Source: an uncultured SAR116 cluster alpha proteobacterium (GTDB lineage Bacteria > Pseudomonadota > Alphaproteobacteria > Puniceispirillales > GCA-002684695). Taken from it: a stretch of 64,000 nucleotides of DNA. Within the stretch, counting starts at the first letter, position 1, and each line of letters begins with the position of its first letter. This document shows, piece by piece, positions 20,019 to 29,801 of this stretch. Made by a program: the position numbers and the translations under genes. A model generated the notes under the pieces. The model was given only the letters and a program-made list of their open reading frames with translations, was not told the origin of the DNA and searched no databases. The DNA lies in assembly GCA_902532475.1 (NCBI GenBank), contig CACAIE010000006.1, forward strand, positions 1 to 64,000. The letters are read 5' to 3'.

Positions 20019-21227
20019 TTAATTTAATCTAATTTTATTGATAGATATTAAAATAAAAACAAAAATTATAAAAGTTATTCCAAATAAAATCTGAGTAAAT
20101 TGTATATTTGTAAAATCGCTGACTATACCAAAAATCATTGCACCAAGTGCTGCAGAACCCATGTTTACCATTGTCCAGATACTCATGACTCTTCCTCTAA
20201 ACTTATCACTCAACTCAAGTTGAATTTTAGATTGGATTGAAATGCCCAAAGATGTAGCTAAAAAGCCTAAAATAAAAACTAAAAACAATACAGTATTAAA
20301 ACTATCAGCAAAACCGATAATTAAAACTGCAATCGGGATAGATAAAGCTAAAATTAAATTACCTTTTGATATTCCTAACCCCGCAACTTCTTTGCTTCCC
20401 AGTGTTTTGAAAATAGAGGAAACAAGTGCACCAGCTCCTGCAACTGCAGTAATTAAACCTAAACCAGATGGACCTTTAGAGAATATACCTTCAGAAATAA
20501 GAGGCAAAGTTTCCAAAACCCCCCTTCCTATAAATGCTGTAACACCGCTTAGAATAATAGAAAACTTAATAATATTACTTGATAAAATTAATTTCGTTCC
20601 CTCAAAAAATGAATACAAAATTGTATTATTTTTGTTTTTTTCTATTTTGAGCTCTCTTGGTTTAATAATTGTTATAAAAACCATTGTAGGGAGATAAGCA
20701 AATACAGAAAAAAGAATTGTACTATTGACTCCAATCAATTGAATTAAAGTGCCTCCTATTGCAGGGCCAATTAATCTTGATGTATTAAAATTTACTGCTG
20801 TTAACGCTACTACAGAAGGTAGTTGAGAATTATTAACTAACCGAGGAGCCAAAGACATTCTAATAGGGTGACTAGCTGAAGCAATGACACCAATAAACAA
20901 ACAGAAAACCGCTAAAATATTTGGATTCAACAAGCTAAAACTTAATGACAAAAATAATAAAAATGAACATACTATCATCGCGCTGTATGATAGAAAGAAA
21001 GCTAGGCGAATATTCATCCTATCAATAATTACTCCAAAAAGAGGCCCACTTATAAGGGTAGGAGCCAAAGTAAGAAAAGCAGTAAAACCAACAAAGCCTG
21101 GAGAATTAGTCAGTTCCCATGCAAGCCACCCCAAAACCACTCTTTGAATCCACAGCCCATGAAGAGAAATAAAACTTCCCAATAAATACAATCGAAAACC
21201 TGGAGATTTTAATGCAGAAATATTCAT
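20019..21227 (-). CDS. MFS transporter (enterobactin-exporter/MFS_3-like)
   Basis: 12-TM pattern; FRGRVMSIWTMVNMGSAALGAMIFG. Confidence 0.85.
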   Translation of the reverse strand: MNISALKSPGFRLYLLGSFISLHGLWIQRVVLGWLAWELTNSPGFVGFTAFLTLAPTLISGPLFGVIIDRMNIRLAFFLSYSAMIVCSFLLFLSLSFSLLNPNILAVFCLFIGVIASASHPIRMSLAPRLVNNSQLPSVVALTAVNFNTSRLIGPAIGGTLIQLIGVNSTILFSVFAYLPTMVFITIIKPRELKIEKNKNNTILYSFFEGTKLILSSNIIKFSIILSGVTAFIGRGVLETLPLISEGIFSKGPSGLGLITAVAGAGALVSSIFKTLGSKEVAGLGISKGNLILALSIPIAVLIIGFADSFNTVLFLVFILGFLATSLGISIQSKIQLELSDKFRGRVMSIWTMVNMGSAALGAMIFGIVSDFTNIQFTQILFGITFIIFVFILISINKIRLN

Positions 21228-21317
21228 AATCTATTCATAATCTCAGCAAATTATATAGATATTTAGCTATGTAGTATATAAGTATTATTTAAGGGAAATT
21301 TTTGGTTTTATAAATTA

Positions 21318-22595
21318 ATGTCTAAAAACATTGTTGTTTGTAGAAAATGTTTATTGAAATGGGAAGACAGTAAAATTCCATTAGAATGCCCACATTGTTT
21401 TTCTAAAAAATTAATTGGTCACAGAGAATTAAATGATTTAAACATTGCCCATTTGGACTGTGATTCCTTTTATGCATCAATAGAGAAAAGGGATAATAAG
21501 GAACTTGAAAAAAAACCAGTTGTAGTTGGAGGAAGTCAGAGAGGTGTCGTCGCAGCAGCCTGTTATGTATCAAGAAAATATGGAATTAGGTCTGCAATGC
21601 CAATATTTAAGGCAAAAAAACTATGCCCTGAAATAATTATAATTAGACCAAGAATGGAATATTATATAACAATTAGTCGCAAAATTAGATCGATTATGGA
21701 AACAATAACTCCTTTAATCCAACCCGTTTCTATTGATGAAGCGTTTCTTGATTTATCTGGAACAGAAAAACTCCACAAAAATATACCTGCGATTTCTTTA
21801 ATAAAATTGCAAAAAAGGATATTTAAAGATATTGGGATCACGGTATCAGTGGGGTTATCCTATAATAAATCTCTTGCAAAATTAGCTTCAGAACAAAAAA
21901 AACCCAATGGTTTTTTTGTGCTTGGCAGGGATGAAGCTAGTGATTGGCTTTCAAAAAAACCTATTTCAATTATTTATGGCCTTGGAACTTCCACAGTAAA
22001 AAAGTTGAACAATATTGGTGTATTTTTATGTAATGATCTTTTAAAATTTCCTTATTCTAAAATTGAAAAAATTTTAGGAGGAAATACTAATAAAATATTA
22101 AGTATAGCCTCTGGCATAGATGAAAGGCCTGTTGTCAAAGATACTGTTATTAAAAGTGTTTCTGTAGAGACAACTTTTACTAAAAGGTATAGTGAAAAAC
22201 AAATTAAAAATGAGCTTCATTTGTTATGTCAGAAACTATCCAATAGACTAAAAGACAAGAGCTTTTTAGGAAAAACGCTAACACTGAAACTAAAAACATC
22301 TAATTTTAAGACATTGACAAGAACCATCTCATCAAAAGAGCCATTTCAAATGGCTCACCATTTGTTTTCAAATTCTGAACAATTATTAGAAATAGAGTTA
22401 AAAAAAGAAATTGAATATAGGTTAATAGGAGTTGGAGTGTCTAATTTAATAAATGAAAATGAAAACAATCAAGGCTTTTACTTTAATGACCAGGTTGTTC
22501 AAAAGAAAAATAAACTGGAGAGAGCGTTAGATGATATTAATCAAAAAATAGGTTCAAATTCAACAAATATTGGCCGCCATTTTACTAATAATTAA
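21318..22595 (+). CDS. dinB: DNA polymerase IV with N-terminal zinc-ribbon-like extension
   Basis: IAHLDCDSFYASIEKRDN, VSIDEAFLDLSGTE, SVGLSYNKSLAKLASEQKKPNG; N-terminal CRKC...CPHC. Confidence 0.93.
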   Translation: MSKNIVVCRKCLLKWEDSKIPLECPHCFSKKLIGHRELNDLNIAHLDCDSFYASIEKRDNKELEKKPVVVGGSQRGVVAAACYVSRKYGIRSAMPIFKAKKLCPEIIIIRPRMEYYITISRKIRSIMETITPLIQPVSIDEAFLDLSGTEKLHKNIPAISLIKLQKRIFKDIGITVSVGLSYNKSLAKLASEQKKPNGFFVLGRDEASDWLSKKPISIIYGLGTSTVKKLNNIGVFLCNDLLKFPYSKIEKILGGNTNKILSIASGIDERPVVKDTVIKSVSVETTFTKRYSEKQIKNELHLLCQKLSNRLKDKSFLGKTLTLKLKTSNFKTLTRTISSKEPFQMAHHLFSNSEQLLEIELKKEIEYRLIGVGVSNLINENENNQGFYFNDQVVQKKNKLERALDDINQKIGSNSTNIGRHFTNN

Positions 22596-22652
22596 TTCAT
22601 GATATAATTAAAATGTTTTATTATTTATCTTAAACTTGAAGAGGTTTAAAAA

Positions 22653-22904
22653 ATGTCTGATCAAAAATGGAATAAAAATGCTCTTAATTATGGTGAAAAC
22701 AATCAAGAGAATTCTGCGGACGCATGGAACAAAAACGCTTTAAATTATGAAAATGAAAAGAGGGACACCAAAAAGAAATTAAAGAATGATCAAGTTGGTT
22801 CCAAAAATGATCAATGGAATAAGAATGCAAATGGATATGGATTAACTGAAAGTAAAAACAATCAAGATCCTTGGAATAAGAATGCTATGAATTATAAAAA
22901 ATAA
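22653..22904 (+). CDS. Small repeat protein with four WNKNAxNY motifs
   Basis: Four WNKNA[LNM][NG]Y units whose codons differ synonymously; SD-like GAAGAGG upstream. Confidence 0.8.
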   Translation: MSDQKWNKNALNYGENNQENSADAWNKNALNYENEKRDTKKKLKNDQVGSKNDQWNKNANGYGLTESKNNQDPWNKNAMNYKK

Positions 22905-22908
22905 TAAA

Positions 22909-23499
22909 TTAAAGACTTTTAAATTTCAAAAAATCATTTTTGTTGTCTATATCAAAATAAAATCCTTCTGATTTTGTATTAAATTTAACGAGGTTTTCTG
23001 AATTTTTATCTAGGATTTCTTTCCCACCTTTATCACCATTAAGAAAACACAATTGTTTGAAGTAATTCTTTCCAAAAATTACTGGGTTACCCGTTGTTTT
23101 TTTTCTATAAGGTGCAACGATTGTTGAACCTCCTCCATTTTGTTGATGGAAATCTATAATATCATTATAATCATTTGTCGCTAATAAAGGCATATCAGCC
23201 AAGCAAATCATTGCTGAAGAACTATTTTTAGGCAAGTTCAAAACACCTGCTGATATTGATGAACTTATTCCAGTCTCATAATTTTGATTATGAATTATAT
23301 CAACTTTAAACCCTTTTAAAATGTTGCAAATTTCTTTATGGTTTCGGCCTGTAACAATAATTACTTTTTTTGCTTTGGAATTAATAATTTCATTTACTGT
23401 ATGCAAGATCAGGGGTTTGTTATTTATCTCAGACAATAATTTATTTGATTTTCCATGTCTGGTAGATTTTCCCGCAGCCAAAACGATAGCGTCAGACAT
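22909..23499 (-). CDS. MobA/MocA-like nucleotidyltransferase (molybdenum cofactor cytidylyltransferase-like)
   Basis: IVLAAGKSTRHGKSNKLL, ICLADMPLL, GNPVIFGKNYF. Confidence 0.85.
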   Translation of the reverse strand: MSDAIVLAAGKSTRHGKSNKLLSEINNKPLILHTVNEIINSKAKKVIIVTGRNHKEICNILKGFKVDIIHNQNYETGISSSISAGVLNLPKNSSSAMICLADMPLLATNDYNDIIDFHQQNGGGSTIVAPYRKKTTGNPVIFGKNYFKQLCFLNGDKGGKEILDKNSENLVKFNTKSEGFYFDIDNKNDFLKFKSL

Positions 23500-23507
23500 A
23501 TTTTAAC

Positions 23508-24527
23508 TCACGTAAATGTTATATTATTATGTGTTTGAATAATTTGCGCCATTATTGACACAGAAATTTCTGCAGGGCTTTTAGCAGAAATATTTAAACC
23601 AATAGGTCCATTTATTCTTTCTGTGTCTTTTTTACTAAAACCTGCATCAATTAAACGTTTAATCCTTGATGCGTGAGTTTTTTTACTTCCTAGGCAACCA
23701 ATAAAAAAAGCATCACTTTTGAGAGCTTGAAACAAAGCTGGGTCATCTAACTTTGGGTCATGAGTTAACGTAACTATTGCTGTTTTTTTATCTATGGGAT
23801 TTTTTGAAAAATATTCATCAGGCCATTTTTCTATTAATTTACCTAAAGGAAAACGATCTTTTGAAGCAAAGACTTTTCTTGGATCTATTATTTCAACAGA
23901 AAACCCACAGGAATTAGATAATGGCACCAATGTTTGAGCAATATGAACTGCCCCTATGATAATGATTTTTGAATTTGGGTAATAAGAATATTTAAACCAT
24001 TTTTCATCTAAAGAAATTCCTGTATGAATATTCTTAAGTTTGCTAAATTGTTTTTTTACTTCAATTTCTGGATCATGGTCATTAGAAGTGTGAAAATTTA
24101 CGTAATTTTTATGATTTTCCAAATCCATTGCAACTGAAAATGGCTTTCTATTGTTAATGGATCGTATCATTTCATTTAAACTGTCAGAATAATTGTTAAA
24201 GTGTTCTATGTAGACAGATACTTCCCCCCCACAGGTTAATCCAACCTCCCAAGCTTTTTCATTGCTTACACCAAATTTTAATATTGTTGAATTGCCACCA
24301 TTTATGATTTCAAGAGATTTCTCTATAACAGAACCTTCAATACAACCACCAGATACTGAGCCAAAAATTTCTGAATTTTCTGAAACCAACATTTTACTTC
24401 CTACTGGCCTGGGAGAACTTCCCCACGTTTTAATTACAGTAGCTATTGCAAATCTAATTTTTTTTTTGGTCCAAGTCTTTGCTTTTTCAAGCAACCCAAA
24501 ATCTTCTGAAGTTTCTAAATACACCAT
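23508..24527 (-). CDS. XdhC/CoxI-family protein
   Basis: IATVIKTWGSSPRPVGSKMLVSENSEIFGSVSGGCIEGSV; IIIGAVHIAQTLVPL; FIGCLGSKKTHASR. Confidence 0.9.
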   Translation of the reverse strand: MVYLETSEDFGLLEKAKTWTKKKIRFAIATVIKTWGSSPRPVGSKMLVSENSEIFGSVSGGCIEGSVIEKSLEIINGGNSTILKFGVSNEKAWEVGLTCGGEVSVYIEHFNNYSDSLNEMIRSINNRKPFSVAMDLENHKNYVNFHTSNDHDPEIEVKKQFSKLKNIHTGISLDEKWFKYSYYPNSKIIIIGAVHIAQTLVPLSNSCGFSVEIIDPRKVFASKDRFPLGKLIEKWPDEYFSKNPIDKKTAIVTLTHDPKLDDPALFQALKSDAFFIGCLGSKKTHASRIKRLIDAGFSKKDTERINGPIGLNISAKSPAEISVSIMAQIIQTHNNITFT

Positions 24528-24637
24528 GTTTTAACACCCTATGATTTAACAAATTTAAAATTATAAAAAGATATTATAATTTATACACGAATGAGACAAA
24601 AATCTTCAAGTTAACTATCTAGAAATTTTTGTGGAAC

Positions 24638-25399
24638 CTAAAAGTTTCCCATTGCAATAAAGGAGATATTTTTATAGTCTTTCTTTCCATATTTAAATAC
24701 ACTTCCATCCAAGTTTTCAACTCTTCCTCCAGCGAAACGAAGCACAGCATCACCTGCTGCTGTGTCCCACTCCATAGTAGGGCCAAACCTTGGGTAAACA
24801 TCTGCTTCTCCGCAAGCAACTAGGCAAAACTTTAAAGATGATCCAATGGACACTGTTTTTGATACATTATTTTGAGCTAGCCAATTATTAGTTTCATCAT
24901 CTCTGTGGGATGCGCTAGCAACGGCAATAATAGAATCCTTAATTAATTTTCTAATCTCAATTTTTTTTATCTGGTTTTTTTCTTCTTCAAAAGACCCTTT
25001 GGATTGTGTCCCATAAAATAGTCTATCCAGTGCAGGAGCATAAACAATCCCCAGAACTGGAATGCCATTTCTTATTAATGCAACATTAACTGTAAATGAC
25101 CCTTTACCATCAAATTTTAAAAATTCCTTAGTCCCATCTAATGGATCTACAAGAAAAAATTCTTTCGGTGCTGTCAAATTATGACTTGTGGGATTTTCCT
25201 CAGAAACAATAGGAACTTTTGGAAAGAATTTGGTTAGTGTGTCAATTAAAATTTTTTCAGCCACTTTATCTGCAATTGTCACTGGGCTTCCATCATTCTT
25301 AATAAGCCTAGTGGGTTTTAATTCGTATATTTTTATGATTTCTTGCCCGGCATATTTTACTGCTGGCAAAAGAGTTTCAACTATTTTTGGCTCATCCAT
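24638..25399 (-). CDS. cysQ: 3'(2'),5'-bisphosphate nucleotidase
   Basis: FFLVDPLDGTKEFLK, IVSEENP, PTMEWDTAAGDAVL. Confidence 0.9.
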   Translation of the reverse strand: MDEPKIVETLLPAVKYAGQEIIKIYELKPTRLIKNDGSPVTIADKVAEKILIDTLTKFFPKVPIVSEENPTSHNLTAPKEFFLVDPLDGTKEFLKFDGKGSFTVNVALIRNGIPVLGIVYAPALDRLFYGTQSKGSFEEEKNQIKKIEIRKLIKDSIIAVASASHRDDETNNWLAQNNVSKTVSIGSSLKFCLVACGEADVYPRFGPTMEWDTAAGDAVLRFAGGRVENLDGSVFKYGKKDYKNISFIAMGNF

Positions 25400-25478
25400 G
25401 GTGTTCTCTAAGTGTGATTTTATTATTTTAATTTATGGTTTACATAGGATAAAAAATTAACAATGTTTCGCTAAAAAT

Positions 25479-26207
25479 TTAAATATTAATAACTATTGTT
25501 ATTAACGCAATCAATATTAACATTAACAGTGCTGCTTTTCTGAAATAACCACTGCCTGATTGATTAAAGTATTTTGCCCCAAGCCATGTGAAACCAATAT
25601 AGATTGGAAACGCAAAAGTACTAACAATTAGCAAGTTAAAAGTCATCATTCCATAAACAAACTGTGTCAGTGTTGTTAACAAAGACATGCAGCCCATAGT
25701 TATAATGATATTTGACCTCGTTACTTCGGCATCATCATTTCTTGCCATCAATACGGTTACAAAAGGTGGCCCTCCTACACCTGCAGCACCATTGACCAAT
25801 CCAGAAAAACCACCACCCATTATCATTGTCCAAATGTTAATCACGCCTTTTGGCTTCCATCCGCTGGCGAGTAATGCAACCATCAATATTACCATTACAG
25901 AAATAAAAATCTTAATAATCTCAGGTTCTAAAGACACGACAAAATAAAATCCAATAGGAATAGTAAATAGAAGGGCCAAAATCATAGGTAAGACAACCTT
26001 TACTTCCCCTTTCTTTAAAGCTGGTGGCATTAAATACAATACAGTTGGTACTTCAACCAAATACATTATTACTAAACCTACCGCTGGTGTAAGTATATTG
26101 GACAAAATTGGAACCATTAAAAGAGCAGCGCCAAAACCTAAAAAACCTCTTAAAAACCCACCAAGAGCGATCGCTACCGAACATCCAATCAGGCCTAAAA
26201 AAGACAC
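25479..26207 (-). CDS. TauE/SafE-family sulfite exporter-like membrane protein
   Basis: GGFLRGFLGFGAALLMVPIL; GGGFSGLVNGAAGVGGPPFV. Confidence 0.88.
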   Translation of the reverse strand: MSFLGLIGCSVAIALGGFLRGFLGFGAALLMVPILSNILTPAVGLVIMYLVEVPTVLYLMPPALKKGEVKVVLPMILALLFTIPIGFYFVVSLEPEIIKIFISVMVILMVALLASGWKPKGVINIWTMIMGGGFSGLVNGAAGVGGPPFVTVLMARNDDAEVTRSNIIITMGCMSLLTTLTQFVYGMMTFNLLIVSTFAFPIYIGFTWLGAKYFNQSGSGYFRKAALLMLILIALITIVINI

Positions 26208-26328
26208 TTCTATTGGAAGTAAATCAATTATTAATTCGTTTATAAGTTGATAAAATATAAATAAACTTTTGTTAAATCTAGTTATATATTAGTTGTCTAT
26301 ACATAATAAAAAAAGAAATAATTAATAT

Positions 26329-26745
26329 ATGAGGCAATATAGTAATAAAATTCAAATCACTTCAAATGGTATTTGTATTAAAAATATCACTCAGTCGGTT
26401 AATAAAATTGTTTCGCAATCAGAAATTAAAAATGGAATAATAAACTTAAGTATCTTGAACACTACAGCTTCTCTCTTGATTCAAGAAAATGCTGACCCAG
26501 ACGTTTTGAAAGATATAGAGACATTTTTTAAGAAATTAGTATCCATGGATGAAAATTATAACCATTCTTCTGAGGGTTTAGATGATATGCCAGCACATAT
26601 AAAAGCCGCTCTTACCAATTCTAATTTAACTCTTAGTATAATTGACAGCAGCCTTCAATTGGGTGTTTGGCAATGTATTTATTTATTTGAGCACCGAATA
26701 ATCACGAAAACCAGAACGGTGTTGGTTCATATACTTGGAAGCTGA
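26329..26745 (+). CDS. YjbQ-family protein (secondary thiamine-phosphate synthase-like)
   Basis: NTTASLLIQENADPDVLKDIE; DDMPAHIKAAL; LQLGVWQCIYLFEHR. Confidence 0.9.
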   Translation: MRQYSNKIQITSNGICIKNITQSVNKIVSQSEIKNGIINLSILNTTASLLIQENADPDVLKDIETFFKKLVSMDENYNHSSEGLDDMPAHIKAALTNSNLTLSIIDSSLQLGVWQCIYLFEHRIITKTRTVLVHILGS

Positions 26746-26790
26746 TATAAGGAGTTATTTAAATTAAAACAAAAGTATAGATTAATATTT

Positions 26791-27957
26791 ATGGAATTAA
26801 AATTGTTTGAAAATAGATTGGAAACTTTAAAATCAAAACTTGATTTTAATAACGTTGAGTTAGCGTTAATTACTGACGAGGACTCAATTTATTATTTTAC
26901 TGGATACTATGATTATCTTCACATGGATTTTGGCAGGCCTACAATTTTGTTTGTTTCTCCTGAAAAAGGCAGTCAATTAATTACTCCAGAAATGGAACGC
27001 CATATGGCTAAGGCTTCAGCTCAGGTTGATAAAATAAGTTTTTGGAACGATGGGAAGGGTGAAGAATGGCGTGAAAATCTTCCTGAAATTTTAAATAATG
27101 TAAACACTGTTGCTTTTGAACCAAATTTAATGCCACCCTTGGTTCAAAACTTTATTAAAAATTATTTAGTTGAACTAAACACTATAGACTTAGTCCCAAT
27201 TATTTCTGAAATCCGCATGATAAAATCTGCAGAAGAATTAAACTTAGCTCGCCATGCAGGGCAGGTTGCTATTGCAATGATGAATGCAGGACATGAAGCA
27301 ATAAATGATGGTGTTGCAGAATATGAAGTTGCTATAGCTACCTCTCAGGCAGGAACAAGGATGGCAGCAGAATTACTAAATAAATATTATGATGACGATA
27401 GAATGTCTCCAAATACCCATTTTCTTCAAATTATGTCATCTGGTGATAGTATATCGATGCCACATCGAAGGGCTTCAAATAAAGTGATGAAATTTGGTGA
27501 GCCGGTTTTTTTATGCTTTTGTGGAATGACTAATTTCAATCGTTTTAAATTAGGCTTTGATCGTACATTTTGGATTGGAAAAATTCAAAATAGCCAACAA
27601 GAAAAAGTTTATGATATAGCAATTAAAAGTCAGTCAGCTGCTCTATCAAAATTGAAACCAGGCGCAATGGCTGAAGAGATACATAAAGCTTATTCTGAGG
27701 TTATTCAGGATGCTGGCTTTGAATACCCATTTAGATGTGGCAGGGCTACGGGCTATAGTTTTTTAGAAAAACCACAAATTGTTTCTGGTGACAAAACTGT
27801 TATAAAACCAGGTATGGTTTTAGCAATTGATGGTTCTGTAACATTTAATTCAAAGTTTAGAGTTCAAGTTGGAGATAGTTTTATAGTTACTGAAGATGGA
27901 TATGAGTGTATAACTCCTTATCCTAAAAAGATTAATGAAGTAATAATTAAAGATTAA
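26791..27957 (+). CDS. M24-family Xaa-Pro peptidase/creatinase-like protein
   Basis: MELKLFENRLETLKSKLD...SAEELNLARHAGQVA...YPFRCGRATGYSFLEKP...VLAIDGSV. Confidence 0.85.
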   Translation: MELKLFENRLETLKSKLDFNNVELALITDEDSIYYFTGYYDYLHMDFGRPTILFVSPEKGSQLITPEMERHMAKASAQVDKISFWNDGKGEEWRENLPEILNNVNTVAFEPNLMPPLVQNFIKNYLVELNTIDLVPIISEIRMIKSAEELNLARHAGQVAIAMMNAGHEAINDGVAEYEVAIATSQAGTRMAAELLNKYYDDDRMSPNTHFLQIMSSGDSISMPHRRASNKVMKFGEPVFLCFCGMTNFNRFKLGFDRTFWIGKIQNSQQEKVYDIAIKSQSAALSKLKPGAMAEEIHKAYSEVIQDAGFEYPFRCGRATGYSFLEKPQIVSGDKTVIKPGMVLAIDGSVTFNSKFRVQVGDSFIVTEDGYECITPYPKKINEVIIKD

Positions 27958-27960
27958 TGA

Positions 27961-28722
27961 ATGTCTAAAAATGTATTAATAACTGCGGGTGCTTCTGGAA
28001 TTGGTAAAGCAATGGCAGAAGCATTTGAAAAAAATGGAGATAGTATCTGGATTGTAGATAGTGATAGAGAAGCCATTGAAAAATGTTCAAATAATTGGAA
28101 TAAATCCATTTTAGATGTTCGCGATGAAAAATCAATTTTGAAGCTGTTTGAAGAAATCAAACTAAAGTGGAAAGGCGTTGATGTTCTTTGTGCGAATGCT
28201 GGTATAAAGGGTCCAACTTCTTTGATCGAAAACATTAGTTTAGAAGAGTGGAAAGATTGCTTAGATATCAATCTTGATGGTGTATTCTTGTTTTCAAAAT
28301 TAGTTGCACCTATTATGAAAAAACAGAGATCAGGTTCCATAATCATAACTTCGTCAACAGCTGGAATTTTTGGTTTTAGTCATAGATCACCTTACGTAAC
28401 TTCGAAATGGGGTGTTATAGGGTTAATGAAATCATTGGCTATAGAGCTTGGTTCCTATGACATAAGAGTAAATGCAATTTGTCCTGGATCAGTGGAGGGT
28501 GAACGCTTAGAAAAAGTTGTAGAAGCTGAAATAGCATCAAAGAGAATGACCCGGGAAGAGATCTATAATGCTTACACTGCAGGCACTTCTATGAAAAAAT
28601 TAATTAAAGCTGAAGATATTGCAAATATGGCTCTATTTTTATCAGGTCATGGTTCAAGATTAGTGAGTGGACAAGTTATAGCTGTGGATGGGCATACGGA
28701 AGTTCCTGACCCTAAAGTTTAA
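27961..28722 (+). CDS. Short-chain dehydrogenase/reductase
   Basis: TAGASGIGKAMAEAF, NAGIKGP, SPYVTSKWGVIGLMKSLA. Confidence 0.92.
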   Translation: MSKNVLITAGASGIGKAMAEAFEKNGDSIWIVDSDREAIEKCSNNWNKSILDVRDEKSILKLFEEIKLKWKGVDVLCANAGIKGPTSLIENISLEEWKDCLDINLDGVFLFSKLVAPIMKKQRSGSIIITSSTAGIFGFSHRSPYVTSKWGVIGLMKSLAIELGSYDIRVNAICPGSVEGERLEKVVEAEIASKRMTREEIYNAYTAGTSMKKLIKAEDIANMALFLSGHGSRLVSGQVIAVDGHTEVPDPKV

Positions 28723-28805
28723 TGTGTTCATAAAAAACTTACTTTTTATTTCACTTTTTGAGATTCTATGTTTAATTAATTTCTAAAAAATTATTATAAA
28801 GTTTT

Positions 28806-29801
28806 ATGCACCCAATTATTGCTACATTAATAAAAAGAATAGGACTTGGATTCGTCTCATTATTTTTTGTGAGCTTAATTATTTTTAGTTCATTAAATCT
28901 TTTGCCAGGTGATTTTGTTGAAGCTGTTTTAGGGCAGTCCAGAACTGAAGAAACTGTTGCAACTTTTAGAAAAGAACTTGGATTAGATAAGCCCTTTCAC
29001 ATAAGGTATGTAAAATGGCTTTCGGCAGCAGTCCAAGGCGATCTTGGTAGTACGTTTTCAGGAAGAAATGCGAGTTATGCAAACCAACCTCAGCAGAGTA
29101 CTGCAAGAACAGTGACAGGTTTATTAAAGCCAAGGCTTTACAATACGTTTTTTCTTGCTGCTATGACGGCCCTGATAGCCGTTCCTCTATCATTATTTTT
29201 AGGTATAACTGCAGCTTTATATAGAAATACTTTTTATGATAGGACTGTTAATGCTTCGGCATTAGCAACAATTTCAATGCCAGAATTTTTTGTGGCGTAT
29301 ATATTAATTATTTGTTTGGCATCAATATACCAAATTTTTCCTTCTCTTTCTAATGTGACGGCATCAACTCCATTTTTTGAGAGAGTGTATCTGTCTATTT
29401 TACCTGCACTAACCCTAACTCTTGTAACGGTTGCCCATATGATGAGAATGACAAGGGCGGCTATTATTAATCTTCTGTCTTCCCCCTATATTGAAATGGC
29501 TCAGCTGAAAGGCTTGTCAAGGTCAAAAGTTATTTTAGAACACGCCCTTCCAAATGCATGGGCACCTATAGCAAATATAATAGCATTTAATCTAGCTTAT
29601 CTAATTGTTGGAGTTGTAGTAGTAGAGGTTGTATTTGTATATCCTGGTGTAGGTCAATTGATGGTTGATTCTGTTATTAAAAGAGATATTCCAGTTGTTC
29701 AAGGATGCGCATTGGTTTTTGCTTTGACCTATATTCTTCTTAATTTAATTGCTGATGTAATTTCAATAATTACCAATCCAAGGCTGTTGTATCCAAAATG
29801 A
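28806..29801 (+). CDS. DppB/OppB-like ABC transporter permease
   Basis: N-terminal SLNLLPGDFVEAVLG; EMAQLKGLSRSKVILEHALPNAWAP. Confidence 0.92.
   Translation: MHPIIATLIKRIGLGFVSLFFVSLIIFSSLNLLPGDFVEAVLGQSRTEETVATFRKELGLDKPFHIRYVKWLSAAVQGDLGSTFSGRNASYANQPQQSTARTVTGLLKPRLYNTFFLAAMTALIAVPLSLFLGITAALYRNTFYDRTVNASALATISMPEFFVAYILIICLASIYQIFPSLSNVTASTPFFERVYLSILPALTLTLVTVAHMMRMTRAAIINLLSSPYIEMAQLKGLSRSKVILEHALPNAWAPIANIIAFNLAYLIVGVVVVEVVFVYPGVGQLMVDSVIKRDIPVVQGCALVFALTYILLNLIADVISIITNPRLLYPK

Noticed and set aside
20242-20697. 151-aa plus-strand ORF opposite the MFS gene
   Set aside because: Antisense to a clear MFS coding frame; composition (Lys/Pro/Ile-rich) is the usual mirror of a hydrophobic AT-rich gene.
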